Positions 28,147 through 33,961 of a DNA stretch of 33,961 nucleotides are shown in pieces. The position numbers were made by a program, and so were the translations under genes. How positions within the stretch are numbered: position 1 is the first letter of the stretch; the number at the start of each line of letters is the position of its first letter. The stretch comes from Rhodoferax sp. (lineage in GTDB: Bacteria; Pseudomonadota; Gammaproteobacteria; Burkholderiales; Burkholderiaceae_C). The notes beneath the pieces were generated by a model. That model saw nothing but the letters and a program-made list of their open reading frames with translations. It was not told where the DNA came from and did not search any database. The DNA lies in contig JAIPCE010000018.1 of NCBI GenBank assembly GCA_021738345.1, positions 1-33,961 of the forward strand, in the 5' to 3' direction.

Positions 28147-28227
28147 TTGAAAAATGTCGCAAGGGCCGTAAGCTGGCGGCTGACTTACACTCAGGGCGAG
28201 GCGGCATCTATGACGCAAGGAGTTTGA

Positions 28228-29043
28228 ATGAACGACAACACAGATTTGGTGGGAACAGAAAGCGACCCTGTCCTGGTTCGTAAGCGACGCAAAGGTATTT
28301 ATGTGTTACCCAATTTGTTTACCCTGGCCGCATTGTTCGGGGGGTTTTACGCGATTGTGATGGCCATCAATGGGCGTTTTGACTTGGCGTCGGTCGGTAT
28401 ATTTTGTGCGATGGTGCTTGACAGTCTTGACGGTCGCGTTGCCCGCATGACCAATACCCAAAGTGCTTTTGGTGAGCAAATGGACTCATTGTCTGACATG
28501 GTCTCTTTCGGTGCTGCGCCGGCGCTCATTTCTTATGTTTGGGCACTCAATGGTCTGGGTCGCTGGGGTTGGTTCGCCGCATTTGTGTACTGCGCCTGTG
28601 CCGCGTTGCGCCTGGCTCGCTTCAATGTCAATACCACGGTCGTTGACAAGCGCTACTTTCAGGGCTTGCCATCTCCGGCGGCTGCGGCCTTGGTGGCAGG
28701 CTTCATCTGGTTGATGACCGACCTGGGTGTGAAGGGTCCGAGTGTGGCGTGGCCCATGTTTGCCCTGTCGCTATTTGCCGGCTTGACGATGGTGACCAAT
28801 GTGCCGTTTTACAGCTTCAAGGATGTCAGCATGAAGCGCAGCGTTCCTTTTGCAGTGATCGTACTGATAGCCTTGGGAATCGCCGTGGTAAATATTGATC
28901 CACCCACCGTCATGTTTGGTGTGTTTGTGATCTATGGGTTTAGCGGCTATGTGGTGTATGGGTGGCGAAAAGCCAAAGGGGTTCAAACCAGTGTCATCAG
29001 TACATCAACCGACGAACCGGATGAGCGCGGATTGCATCGCTGA
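28228..29043 (+). CDS. pssA: CDP-diacylglycerol--serine O-phosphatidyltransferase
   Basis: This inner-membrane enzyme makes phosphatidylserine, the precursor of phosphatidylethanolamine. It has 271 residues with several hydrophobic helices. The CDP-alcohol phosphotransferase motif DG(x)2AR(x)8G(x)3D(x)3D is complete (DGRVARM, then FGEQMDSLSD), and LRLARFNVNT and FQGLPSPAAAALVAG follow as in PssA. AAGGAG precedes the ATG. The gene stands between ilvC and leuA, a recurrent arrangement in Burkholderiales. psd, which I recall often standing next to pssA in this order, is absent here. Transcription probably starts within or just after the repeat element. Confidence 0.95.
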   Translation: MNDNTDLVGTESDPVLVRKRRKGIYVLPNLFTLAALFGGFYAIVMAINGRFDLASVGIFCAMVLDSLDGRVARMTNTQSAFGEQMDSLSDMVSFGAAPALISYVWALNGLGRWGWFAAFVYCACAALRLARFNVNTTVVDKRYFQGLPSPAAAALVAGFIWLMTDLGVKGPSVAWPMFALSLFAGLTMVTNVPFYSFKDVSMKRSVPFAVIVLIALGIAVVNIDPPTVMFGVFVIYGFSGYVVYGWRKAKGVQTSVISTSTDEPDERGLHR

Positions 29044-29061
29044 GCGAAGCTGTGGTACATT
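29032..29061 (+). promoter_or_regulatory. Candidate promoter of the leuA leader transcript
   Basis: TTGCAT (29032-29037) and TACATT (29056-29061) are separated by 18 bases and overlap the 3' end of pssA. The predicted start point, about 7 bases after the -10 box, falls on the A of the leader-peptide ATG at 29068, and there is no ribosome binding site before that ATG. The elements match consensus at 4 of 6 positions each. The start point is inferred. Confidence 0.45.
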
Positions 29062-29067
29062 GTCGCC

Positions 29068-29124
29068 ATGAATTATTCCTTGCTACCGCTACTAACATTG
29101 CGCCAAATCGGGCGGAATAAGTAG
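29068..29124 (+). CDS. Leucine-rich leader peptide of leuA (attenuation control)
   Basis: This 18-residue reading frame reads MNYSLLPLLTLRQIGRNK. Five of seven codons in a row region (positions 5-11) are Leu, three of them CTA, a codon that is generally rare in GC-rich beta-proteobacteria. It ends 19 bases before a strong intrinsic terminator upstream of leuA. This is the classic layout of transcription attenuation: ribosomes starved for leucyl-tRNA stall on the Leu codons and prevent the terminator from forming. It is too short for the ORF track. No Shine-Dalgarno sequence is visible. Confidence 0.8.
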   Translation: MNYSLLPLLTLRQIGRNK

Positions 29125-29143
29125 CGCGCGCACCTTACTCCAC

Positions 29144-29190
29144 AAAAGGCCCGTTAGCGTTTGCAACGGGCCTTTTGCGTTGGTTTTTTT
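29144..29190 (+). terminator. leuA attenuator terminator
   Basis: AAAAGGCCCGTT (29144-29155) and AACGGGCCTTTT (29165-29176) form a perfect 12-base stem with a 9-base loop. The stem's own T run and a later TTTTTTT (29184-29190) provide the termination tract. It lies between the leucine leader peptide and the leuA start. Upstream, CGCTACT (29087-29093, over the CTA codons) can pair with AGTAGCG (29120-29126), and CGGGC (29109-29113) can pair with GCCCG in the terminator arm. These offer protector and antiterminator alternatives. Confidence 0.85.
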
Positions 29191-29224
29191 GATCGCGTGT
29201 TTTTGAATCTACAGGAGCAATCGT

Positions 29225-30763
29225 ATGGCTGACAAATTGATTATTTTCGACACCACATTGCGCGACGGCGAACAGTCGCCAGGTGCATCCATGACCCGAG
29301 ACGAGAAGCTGCGCATTGCGCGTCAACTGGAACGACTCAAGGTTGATGTCATAGAGGCAGGCTTCGCCGCCAGTTCGAATGGTGATTTTGATGCTGTTCA
29401 ACTCATCGCAAACAGCATCAAGGACTCAACTATCTGCTCTTTGTCGCGTGCCAATGACCGGGATATTTCACGCGCTGCCGAGGCGCTCAAAGGTGCAAAT
29501 CGGGCTCGCATCCATACTTTTATTGCCACCTCACCATTGCATATGGAAAAGAAATTGCGCATGACGCCTGACCAGGTGTTGGAGCAAGCCAGGCAATCGG
29601 TGCGATTCGCCCGCAACCTGGTAGAAGACATTGAGTTCAGCCCGGAAGATGGTTACCGCAGTGATCTCGACTTCCTGTGCCGGGTTCTTGAAGTGGTGAT
29701 CGACGAAGGCGCAACAACCATTAACGTGCCAGACACCGTGGGATATGCAATCCCCGAGCTGTACGGTCAGTTCATCAAAACCCTGCGTGAACGTATCCCC
29801 AACTCGGATAAGGCGATTTGGTCGGTTCATTGCCACAACGATCTGGGTATGGCGGTGGCCAATTCGCTTGCAGGTGTAAAGATTGGAGGCGCGCGGCAGG
29901 TGGAGTGCACTGTTAACGGACTCGGTGAGCGCGCTGGCAATTGCAGCCTTGAAGAAGTTGTGATGGCCGTGAAAACCCGTCAGGACTATTTTGGCTTGGA
30001 CTTGAGCATCGATACACGCCATATTTTGGCCGCTAGCCGAATGGTCAGCCAAACTACCGGTTTTGTGGTTCAGCCCAATAAGGCGGTTGTAGGTGCGAAT
30101 GCTTTTGCGCATGCATCCGGGATTCATCAGGATGGTGTACTGAAGGCACGCGACACCTACGAGATCATGCGGGCTGAGGATGTGGGCTGGACAGCCAATA
30201 AAATTGTTCTGGGAAAGTTGAGTGGTCGCAATGCGTTCAAGCAGCGTCTGCAGGAACTGGGTGTGCAATTGGACAGTGAAGGGGAAATCAATGCGGCATT
30301 TGCTAGATTCAAAGAACTCGCGGACCGCAAGAGCGAAATATTTGATGAAGATATCCTGGCCCTGGTAAGTGACGAAAGTGTCGGGCATGACCATGATATC
30401 TACAATTTTGTGTCACTCTCCCAGCGCAGCGAAACTGGTGAACAACCCTTTGCACGAGTCGTCTTCGTGATGGATGGGAAAGAAGTCACCGGTTCATCGA
30501 TAGGCAATGGTCCCGTTGATGCGTCTCTCAAGGCGATTGAAGTTCACGCCAAAAGCGGTGCTGAAATGGTCTTGTATTCCGTGAATGCCATCAGTGGGTC
30601 GACCGAGAGCCAGGGGGAGGTCACGGTACGACTTCAAAATAGTGGTCGGGTCGTCAATGGCGTAGGTGCCGACCCCGACATCGTGGTGGCATCTGCAAAA
30701 GCCTACCTGAGTGCATTGAACAAGCTCAGCAACAAGGCGGATAGGGTTGCTGCTCAGGGATGA
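29225..30763 (+). CDS. leuA: 2-isopropylmalate synthase
   Basis: This enzyme condenses 2-ketoisovalerate with acetyl-CoA, the first committed step of leucine synthesis. It has 512 residues, the class typical of proteobacteria. The catalytic barrel has [15 protein letters not shown] at the N-terminus, the metal-binding [17 protein letters not shown] and [15 protein letters not shown], and [12 protein letters not shown]. The C-terminal regulatory domain that binds leucine for feedback inhibition follows (about 390-505). AGGAG precedes the ATG. Control is likely two-layered: attenuation through the upstream leader peptide and feedback by leucine. leuB, leuC and leuD are not in this window. Confidence 0.97.
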   Translation: MADKLIIFDTTLRDGEQSPGASMTRDEKLRIARQLERLKVDVIEAGFAASSNGDFDAVQLIANSIKDSTICSLSRANDRDISRAAEALKGANRARIHTFIATSPLHMEKKLRMTPDQVLEQARQSVRFARNLVEDIEFSPEDGYRSDLDFLCRVLEVVIDEGATTINVPDTVGYAIPELYGQFIKTLRERIPNSDKAIWSVHCHNDLGMAVANSLAGVKIGGARQVECTVNGLGERAGNCSLEEVVMAVKTRQDYFGLDLSIDTRHILAASRMVSQTTGFVVQPNKAVVGANAFAHASGIHQDGVLKARDTYEIMRAEDVGWTANKIVLGKLSGRNAFKQRLQELGVQLDSEGEINAAFARFKELADRKSEIFDEDILALVSDESVGHDHDIYNFVSLSQRSETGEQPFARVVFVMDGKEVTGSSIGNGPVDASLKAIEVHAKSGAEMVLYSVNAISGSTESQGEVTVRLQNSGRVVNGVGADPDIVVASAKAYLSALNKLSNKADRVAAQG

Positions 30764-30813
30764 AGCCTGTTTTCACTGTCGCATAAATTTGTTTAACTTA
30801 TTCATGCAAGTGC

Positions 30814-30843
30814 TTGAATGTGCGGGGTAAATTTGATTACACT
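30814..30843 (+). promoter_or_regulatory. Candidate promoter for pbpG
   Basis: TTGAAT (30814-30819) and TACACT (30838-30843) are separated by 18 bases in the 280-base gap between leuA and the endopeptidase gene. Using it would leave a 5' untranslated region of about 195 bases. The rest of the gap shows no supported gene or strong hairpin. This is pattern matching only. Confidence 0.3.
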
Positions 30844-31043
30844 TTCGCACTCTTGTGGAATTTTGGTCTGCACTTGATGGTGCCAATGCGACAAAGGATG
30901 GCAAGCGGCAGACGGCATGCTCAGATTGAGTGTTCGCACGGTAGGTTGTCGGTCAGGTTGGTTGCCGCTTTCGCGTTGCCGGAGTGCCGTCATTGTTCAC
31001 AAGAGCGTCGGTAGAGTTTGCCTTGCTAAGCTTAGGAGATATT

Positions 31044-32057
31044 TTGACTCGAAATCTATTGCGTTTTGGCTTGCTGGTCTCGATTGCATGCTTGGCCCTG
31101 ACCACTGCCCACGCTGCAGCTCCACAGAAGAAATCCGTGAGCGCAAAGCAGTCGGCCTATAAAAAAGTCGCTGTTAAAAGTAATCGCAAACCTGCTCCTC
31201 TAAACGTGGGTCGGCCATCCTATGGCCAGTTGGCAGGATTGCATGGGGTTGCTGACGCCCTCGATCTGAAATCCAGCGTGGCGTTCGTTCTGGACCAGGA
31301 AACGCAGGAGGTTCTCTTTCAAAAGAACGAATCTGCCGTGTTGCCGATCGCATCGATCACCAAGTTGATGACAGGGTTATTGATCAGCGAAGCGAAGCTT
31401 CCTATGGACGAGCTTGTCACCATCAGCCAGGATGATGTGGATACGGAGAAAGGGAGTTCTTCCCGCCTGAGTGTTGGCACCCAACTGAACCGGGGAGAGT
31501 TACTCCATCTGGCGCTGATGGCCAGCGAAAACCGAGCCGCCCATGCATTGGGGCGCAGCTACCCTGGAGGGTTGGACACCTTTGTGCGCTTGATGAATGC
31601 ACGCGCGCAGTCTCTTGGCATGCTCGATACCCGGTATGTCGAACCCACCGGCCTTTCCAGCCGCAACCAGTCCAGCGCGCGTGACTTGGCGACATTGGTC
31701 AATTTTGCGCACGGAGACCCGGTACTTCGTGATCTTTCTACATCAACAGGTCATCAGGTCGCTGTGGGTCGACGCACCCTGCATTACAACAACACCAATC
31801 GCTTGGTAAAGAATCCAGCCTGGGAAATTGGCTTGCAGAAGACGGGGTACATTTCTGAAGCAGGGCAGTGCCTGGTCATGCAGGCAAAAGTGGCGGGGCG
31901 TAAACTGATAATGGTGTTTCTGGATTCAGCAGGAAAATTCAGCCGTTTGGCGGATGCCGAGCGTGTGAGGCATTGGGTTGAGTCGATGCCGTTGTCCACG
32001 CGGCAAGTGTCGCCGCTCGCAAGCAATGACATAGGTGCACGGATCTTGATGAACTGA
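31044..32057 (+). CDS. pbpG: D-alanyl-D-alanine endopeptidase (PBP7/DacA-like serine peptidase)
   Basis: This periplasmic S11-family serine peptidase trims peptidoglycan cross-links. I chose TTG 31044: GGAG lies 5 bases upstream and the protein then opens with a proper signal peptide (TRNLLRFGLLVSIACLALTT, cleaved near AHA). It has 337 residues. All three penicillin-binding motifs are present: SxxK (SITK, S104/K107), SxN (SEN, S161) and KTG (QKTGYISEAG, K266). The size and lack of a long C-terminal beta domain favour PBP7-type endopeptidase over PBP5-type carboxypeptidase. The N-terminal mature region is basic (about residues 30-55, many Lys) and probably a flexible linker. Confidence 0.92.
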   Translation: MTRNLLRFGLLVSIACLALTTAHAAAPQKKSVSAKQSAYKKVAVKSNRKPAPLNVGRPSYGQLAGLHGVADALDLKSSVAFVLDQETQEVLFQKNESAVLPIASITKLMTGLLISEAKLPMDELVTISQDDVDTEKGSSSRLSVGTQLNRGELLHLALMASENRAAHALGRSYPGGLDTFVRLMNARAQSLGMLDTRYVEPTGLSSRNQSSARDLATLVNFAHGDPVLRDLSTSTGHQVAVGRRTLHYNNTNRLVKNPAWEIGLQKTGYISEAGQCLVMQAKVAGRKLIMVFLDSAGKFSRLADAERVRHWVESMPLSTRQVSPLASNDIGARILMN

Positions 32058-32146
32058 CAATTTGTCGTTGTGGTCGCGGCGAAAGGTGCCTTGGTCCGCG
32101 TGCTCATTCCAACCCTGCGGTACCCTGGAACCGCTGTTATTTGCCT

Positions 32147-32926
32147 TCAAGGCTTGCCGCCTCCCAAGGTCTGAGAAATTTGTCTCGCGGTTTCCTTAAG
32201 CTGTGCCAGCCAGTGGTCCTCCATGCGGCTGGAGGGCGCTGAAATGGAGAGTCCTGCTACCAGCTTGTTCTGATCGTCATAGATGCCGGCAGCCATGCAG
32301 CGCACTCCTAACTCTAGCTCCTCATTGTCGGATGACTGCCCGGATTGACGCACTTTGGCCAACTCCCGCTCCAGCGCATCGAGCTCGGTAATACTGTTCT
32401 TGGTATGTCCCTTCAGTCCAGTGCGCAATGCATAGGCGCGTAAGCGCTCGGCGTCGTCCGTGGCAAGAAACAATTTACCGACAGAAGTCAGGTGCAGGGG
32501 CGCGCGCCCCCCAATTGCCCGAACGACTTGCATGCCCGAGCGTTCACTGTAGGCGCGCTCCACATAGATGATTTCATCGCCTTGTCGCATGCTCAGATTC
32601 ACCGGCTGCTGGATGCGTTTGTGCAGCTCGCGCATGGGCCCGACTGCTGCATCCCGCACATTGAGCCGACCCTTTACCAGGTTACCCAACTCCAACAAGC
32701 GCATGCCCAGGCGATAGCTGCCTGGCTGCGGACGATCAACAAAGCGACCTGTTGCAAGGTCATTCAATATGCGGTGGGTTGTTGAAGGATGCAGACCGGC
32801 CCGGTCACTAATTTCTTTCAGGCTGATTGCCTCCTCGCGCGAGGCAAGGACATCGATCAAGGTAAACATACGTTCAATCACCTGTACCGCCGGTACATTA
32901 GGAAGAATCGGTTCTTTTTTTGTCAT
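32147..32926 (-). CDS. IclR family transcriptional regulator
   Basis: This 259-residue regulator has an N-terminal winged helix (VIERMFTLIDVLASREEAISL, ISDRAGLHPSTTHRILNDLA) and the C-terminal IclR effector domain (MRLLELGNLVKGRLNVRDAA, LHLTSVGKLFLA, GVRCMAAGIYDDQNKLVAGLSISAPSSR). The effector is unknown. It lies 7 bases after bpt on the same strand, so it is probably co-transcribed with aat and bpt, an odd pairing since IclR proteins usually sit next to the catabolic genes they control. It is convergent with pbpG. Confidence 0.95.
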   Translation of the reverse strand: MTKKEPILPNVPAVQVIERMFTLIDVLASREEAISLKEISDRAGLHPSTTHRILNDLATGRFVDRPQPGSYRLGMRLLELGNLVKGRLNVRDAAVGPMRELHKRIQQPVNLSMRQGDEIIYVERAYSERSGMQVVRAIGGRAPLHLTSVGKLFLATDDAERLRAYALRTGLKGHTKNSITELDALERELAKVRQSGQSSDNEELELGVRCMAAGIYDDQNKLVAGLSISAPSSRMEDHWLAQLKETARQISQTLGGGKP

Positions 32927-32933
32927 GGATGGT

Positions 32934-33692
32934 TCATGCGGTTAGGGCATCTATGGACGCATAGGTCTGCCATTGACCATGGGTCAGCAACTGGAGTGGG
33001 GCAAAGCGCGATTTGTAGTTCATTTTCCTGCTTTGTGCTATCCAATATCCGAGATAGACGAAAGGAAGTCCCAATTGTTTCGCTTGTTGAATTTGCCAAA
33101 GTACGTTGAAGGTACCGTAGCTAGCCTTGTCTTGGGTTTCAAAAAATGTATAAACAGCCGACAGGCCATCATCAAGTACATCCACAATCGAGACCATTTT
33201 GAGCGCACCCGGTGCCGCAGTAGCTGACGGGGTACGAAATTCGACCAAGCGGGTGTTGACTCGGCTCTGCAGCAAGAACTGCGAATACTGGTCAACGCTG
33301 TCTTCGTCCATACCGCCACCGGCGTGGCGAGCGCTTTGATAGCGAAGGTAGAGTGCGTAATGTTCAGCGTCAAACCCCAGGCTCAAAACACGCGCCACCA
33401 GTGTTCGATGTTGCGCGTTCGCTCTTTTTTGGCTTCGATCAGGTTTGAAATCATCTACTATCACACGCAATGGGGTGCAGGCATCGCAGTTCGTGCAATG
33501 GGGCCGGTAGGTAAAGAGGCCACTGCGTCGAAAGCCTTTGGCAACCAGTTTGGAATAGGTGGCATTGTTGATGAAGTGACTGGGAGTTGCCACCTGAGAA
33601 CGGGCCTGCCGCTGTGGTAAATAGCTGCACTCGTACGAAGCCGTGGCGTAAAACTGAAGTGTATGTAGCGGGAGGTTTTTAAGATCGGTCAC
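32934..33692 (-). CDS. bpt: Aspartate/glutamate leucyltransferase (Bpt)
   Basis: This enzyme transfers Leu from leucyl-tRNA to proteins with N-terminal Asp or Glu, marking them for ClpSAP degradation by the N-degron pathway. I chose GTG 33692 ([20 protein letters not shown] follows, 252 residues), since its GTGA overlaps the aat stop codon and homologues begin here. The ORF-track start adds 28 foreign residues. Seen: [38 protein letters not shown] (cysteine pair), [24 protein letters not shown] and [14 protein letters not shown]. Older annotation calls this family arginyl-tRNA--protein transferase. Confidence 0.94.
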   Translation of the reverse strand: MTDLKNLPLHTLQFYATASYECSYLPQRQARSQVATPSHFINNATYSKLVAKGFRRSGLFTYRPHCTNCDACTPLRVIVDDFKPDRSQKRANAQHRTLVARVLSLGFDAEHYALYLRYQSARHAGGGMDEDSVDQYSQFLLQSRVNTRLVEFRTPSATAAPGALKMVSIVDVLDDGLSAVYTFFETQDKASYGTFNVLWQIQQAKQLGLPFVYLGYWIAQSRKMNYKSRFAPLQLLTHGQWQTYASIDALTA

Positions 33693-33961
33693 TTCGAAGA
33701 TGCAGGCGAAATAATATGGTTCCAGTATAGATGCGAGAACTGCCAAGGCACATCCGCCCGTGCGGTTGCGCGGCATAGCTCTGTCAGAAAGTCATTTCGG
33801 GAAATCTCATTGGCGCCAAGCGATGCCAGGTGGCGCGTGTTTTGTTGGCAGTCGATCATCGCAATGTGGTGCTCCCGGCAAAAAGCCACCAACGCCACCA
33901 ACGCGATCTTTGAAGCGTCAGAGACCCTTGTAAACATGGACCCTCCAAAGACCGCGCCACC
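33689..33961 (-). CDS. aat: Leucyl/phenylalanyl-tRNA--protein transferase, 5' partial
   Basis: Only the C-terminal 90 residues are in the window. The frame is open to the edge ([18 protein letters not shown]...), so the track start at 33937 is internal. The Aat signature is clear: [38 protein letters not shown]. Aat adds Leu or Phe to proteins with N-terminal Lys or Arg. Together with bpt, which its stop codon overlaps by 4 bases, it supplies both transferases of the bacterial N-degron pathway. FGGSMF differs slightly from the usual FGESMF, with Gly in place of Glu. Confidence 0.93.
   Translation of the reverse strand, partial: GGAVFGGSMFTRVSDASKIALVALVAFCREHHIAMIDCQQNTRHLASLGANEISRNDFLTELCRATARADVPWQFSHLYWNHIISPASSK

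Noticed and set aside
28147-28227. A 26-codon frame from TTG 28147, right after repeat copy 2, ending directly before the pssA ATG
   Set aside because: It has an AAGGA at good spacing from the repeat terminus, but the peptide has no recognisable features and the frame may be chance. pssA has its own ribosome binding site.
32884-32896. 13-base palindrome GTACCG-C-CGGTAC near the start of the IclR gene, considered as an operator
   Set aside because: It lies inside conserved coding sequence about 30 bases after the start codon and has no second copy nearby. A chance palindrome is the simpler explanation.

Overview
This window looks like chromosomal DNA from a beta-proteobacterium of the order Burkholderiales, family Comamonadaceae. 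A Rhodoferax-like organism is my best guess, judged from protein sequences recalled from memory and not from any search. The case rests on the ilv-pssA-leuA gene order, the sigma factor/DUF3619/DUF3106/RDD cluster, the nadE-glnB pair, the aat-bpt pair and moderately GC-rich codon use. Almost all of it is housekeeping sequence and tightly packed. I see no prophage, transposase, CRISPR array, rRNA or tRNA.

Layout. (1) 1-4143 (+): the 3' part of an RND efflux adaptor and a complete RND inner-membrane pump, followed by a long, nearly perfect inverted repeat. (2) 4302-7593 (-): molybdenum cofactor genes in the order moaA, mobA, moeA. (3) 7691-13283: a TonB-dependent receptor, a periplasmic substrate-binding-like protein and a hybrid histidine kinase, packed head to tail, facing a convergent LuxR-type response regulator. 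This looks like one sensing system. (4) 13400-16240: a proton-pumping membrane pyrophosphatase and a soluble pyrophosphatase, transcribed divergently. (5) 16382-20368: an orphan CheW, a FemAB/GNAT-like protein, glutamine-dependent NAD synthetase and PII (glnB). (6) 20444-24082 (-): an ECF-like sigma factor, DUF3619 and DUF3106 proteins, then a repeat element, then RDD, DgkA and LOG-family genes. (7) 24384-30763 (+): branched-chain amino-acid genes ilvB, ilvN, ilvC (with a clear terminator), a second copy of the repeat, pssA, a leucine-rich leader peptide with an attenuator, and leuA. (8) 31044-33961: a PBP7-type endopeptidase (+), then on the minus strand an IclR regulator, bpt and the 3' part of aat (N-degron pathway).

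The most interesting items are the following. The leuA attenuator has an 18-residue leader, and a candidate promoter suggests its mRNA may begin exactly at the AUG. Two copies of a roughly 230-260 bp non-autonomous element with terminal inverted repeats are present, and the end of one abuts the RDD start codon and appears to supply its ribosome binding site. The receptor/binding protein/kinase/regulator cluster has no ABC transporter partner and may be an envelope-to-cytoplasm signalling system. Gene starts were moved from the ORF-track starts where signal peptides, ribosome binding sites, overlaps or family length supported it.
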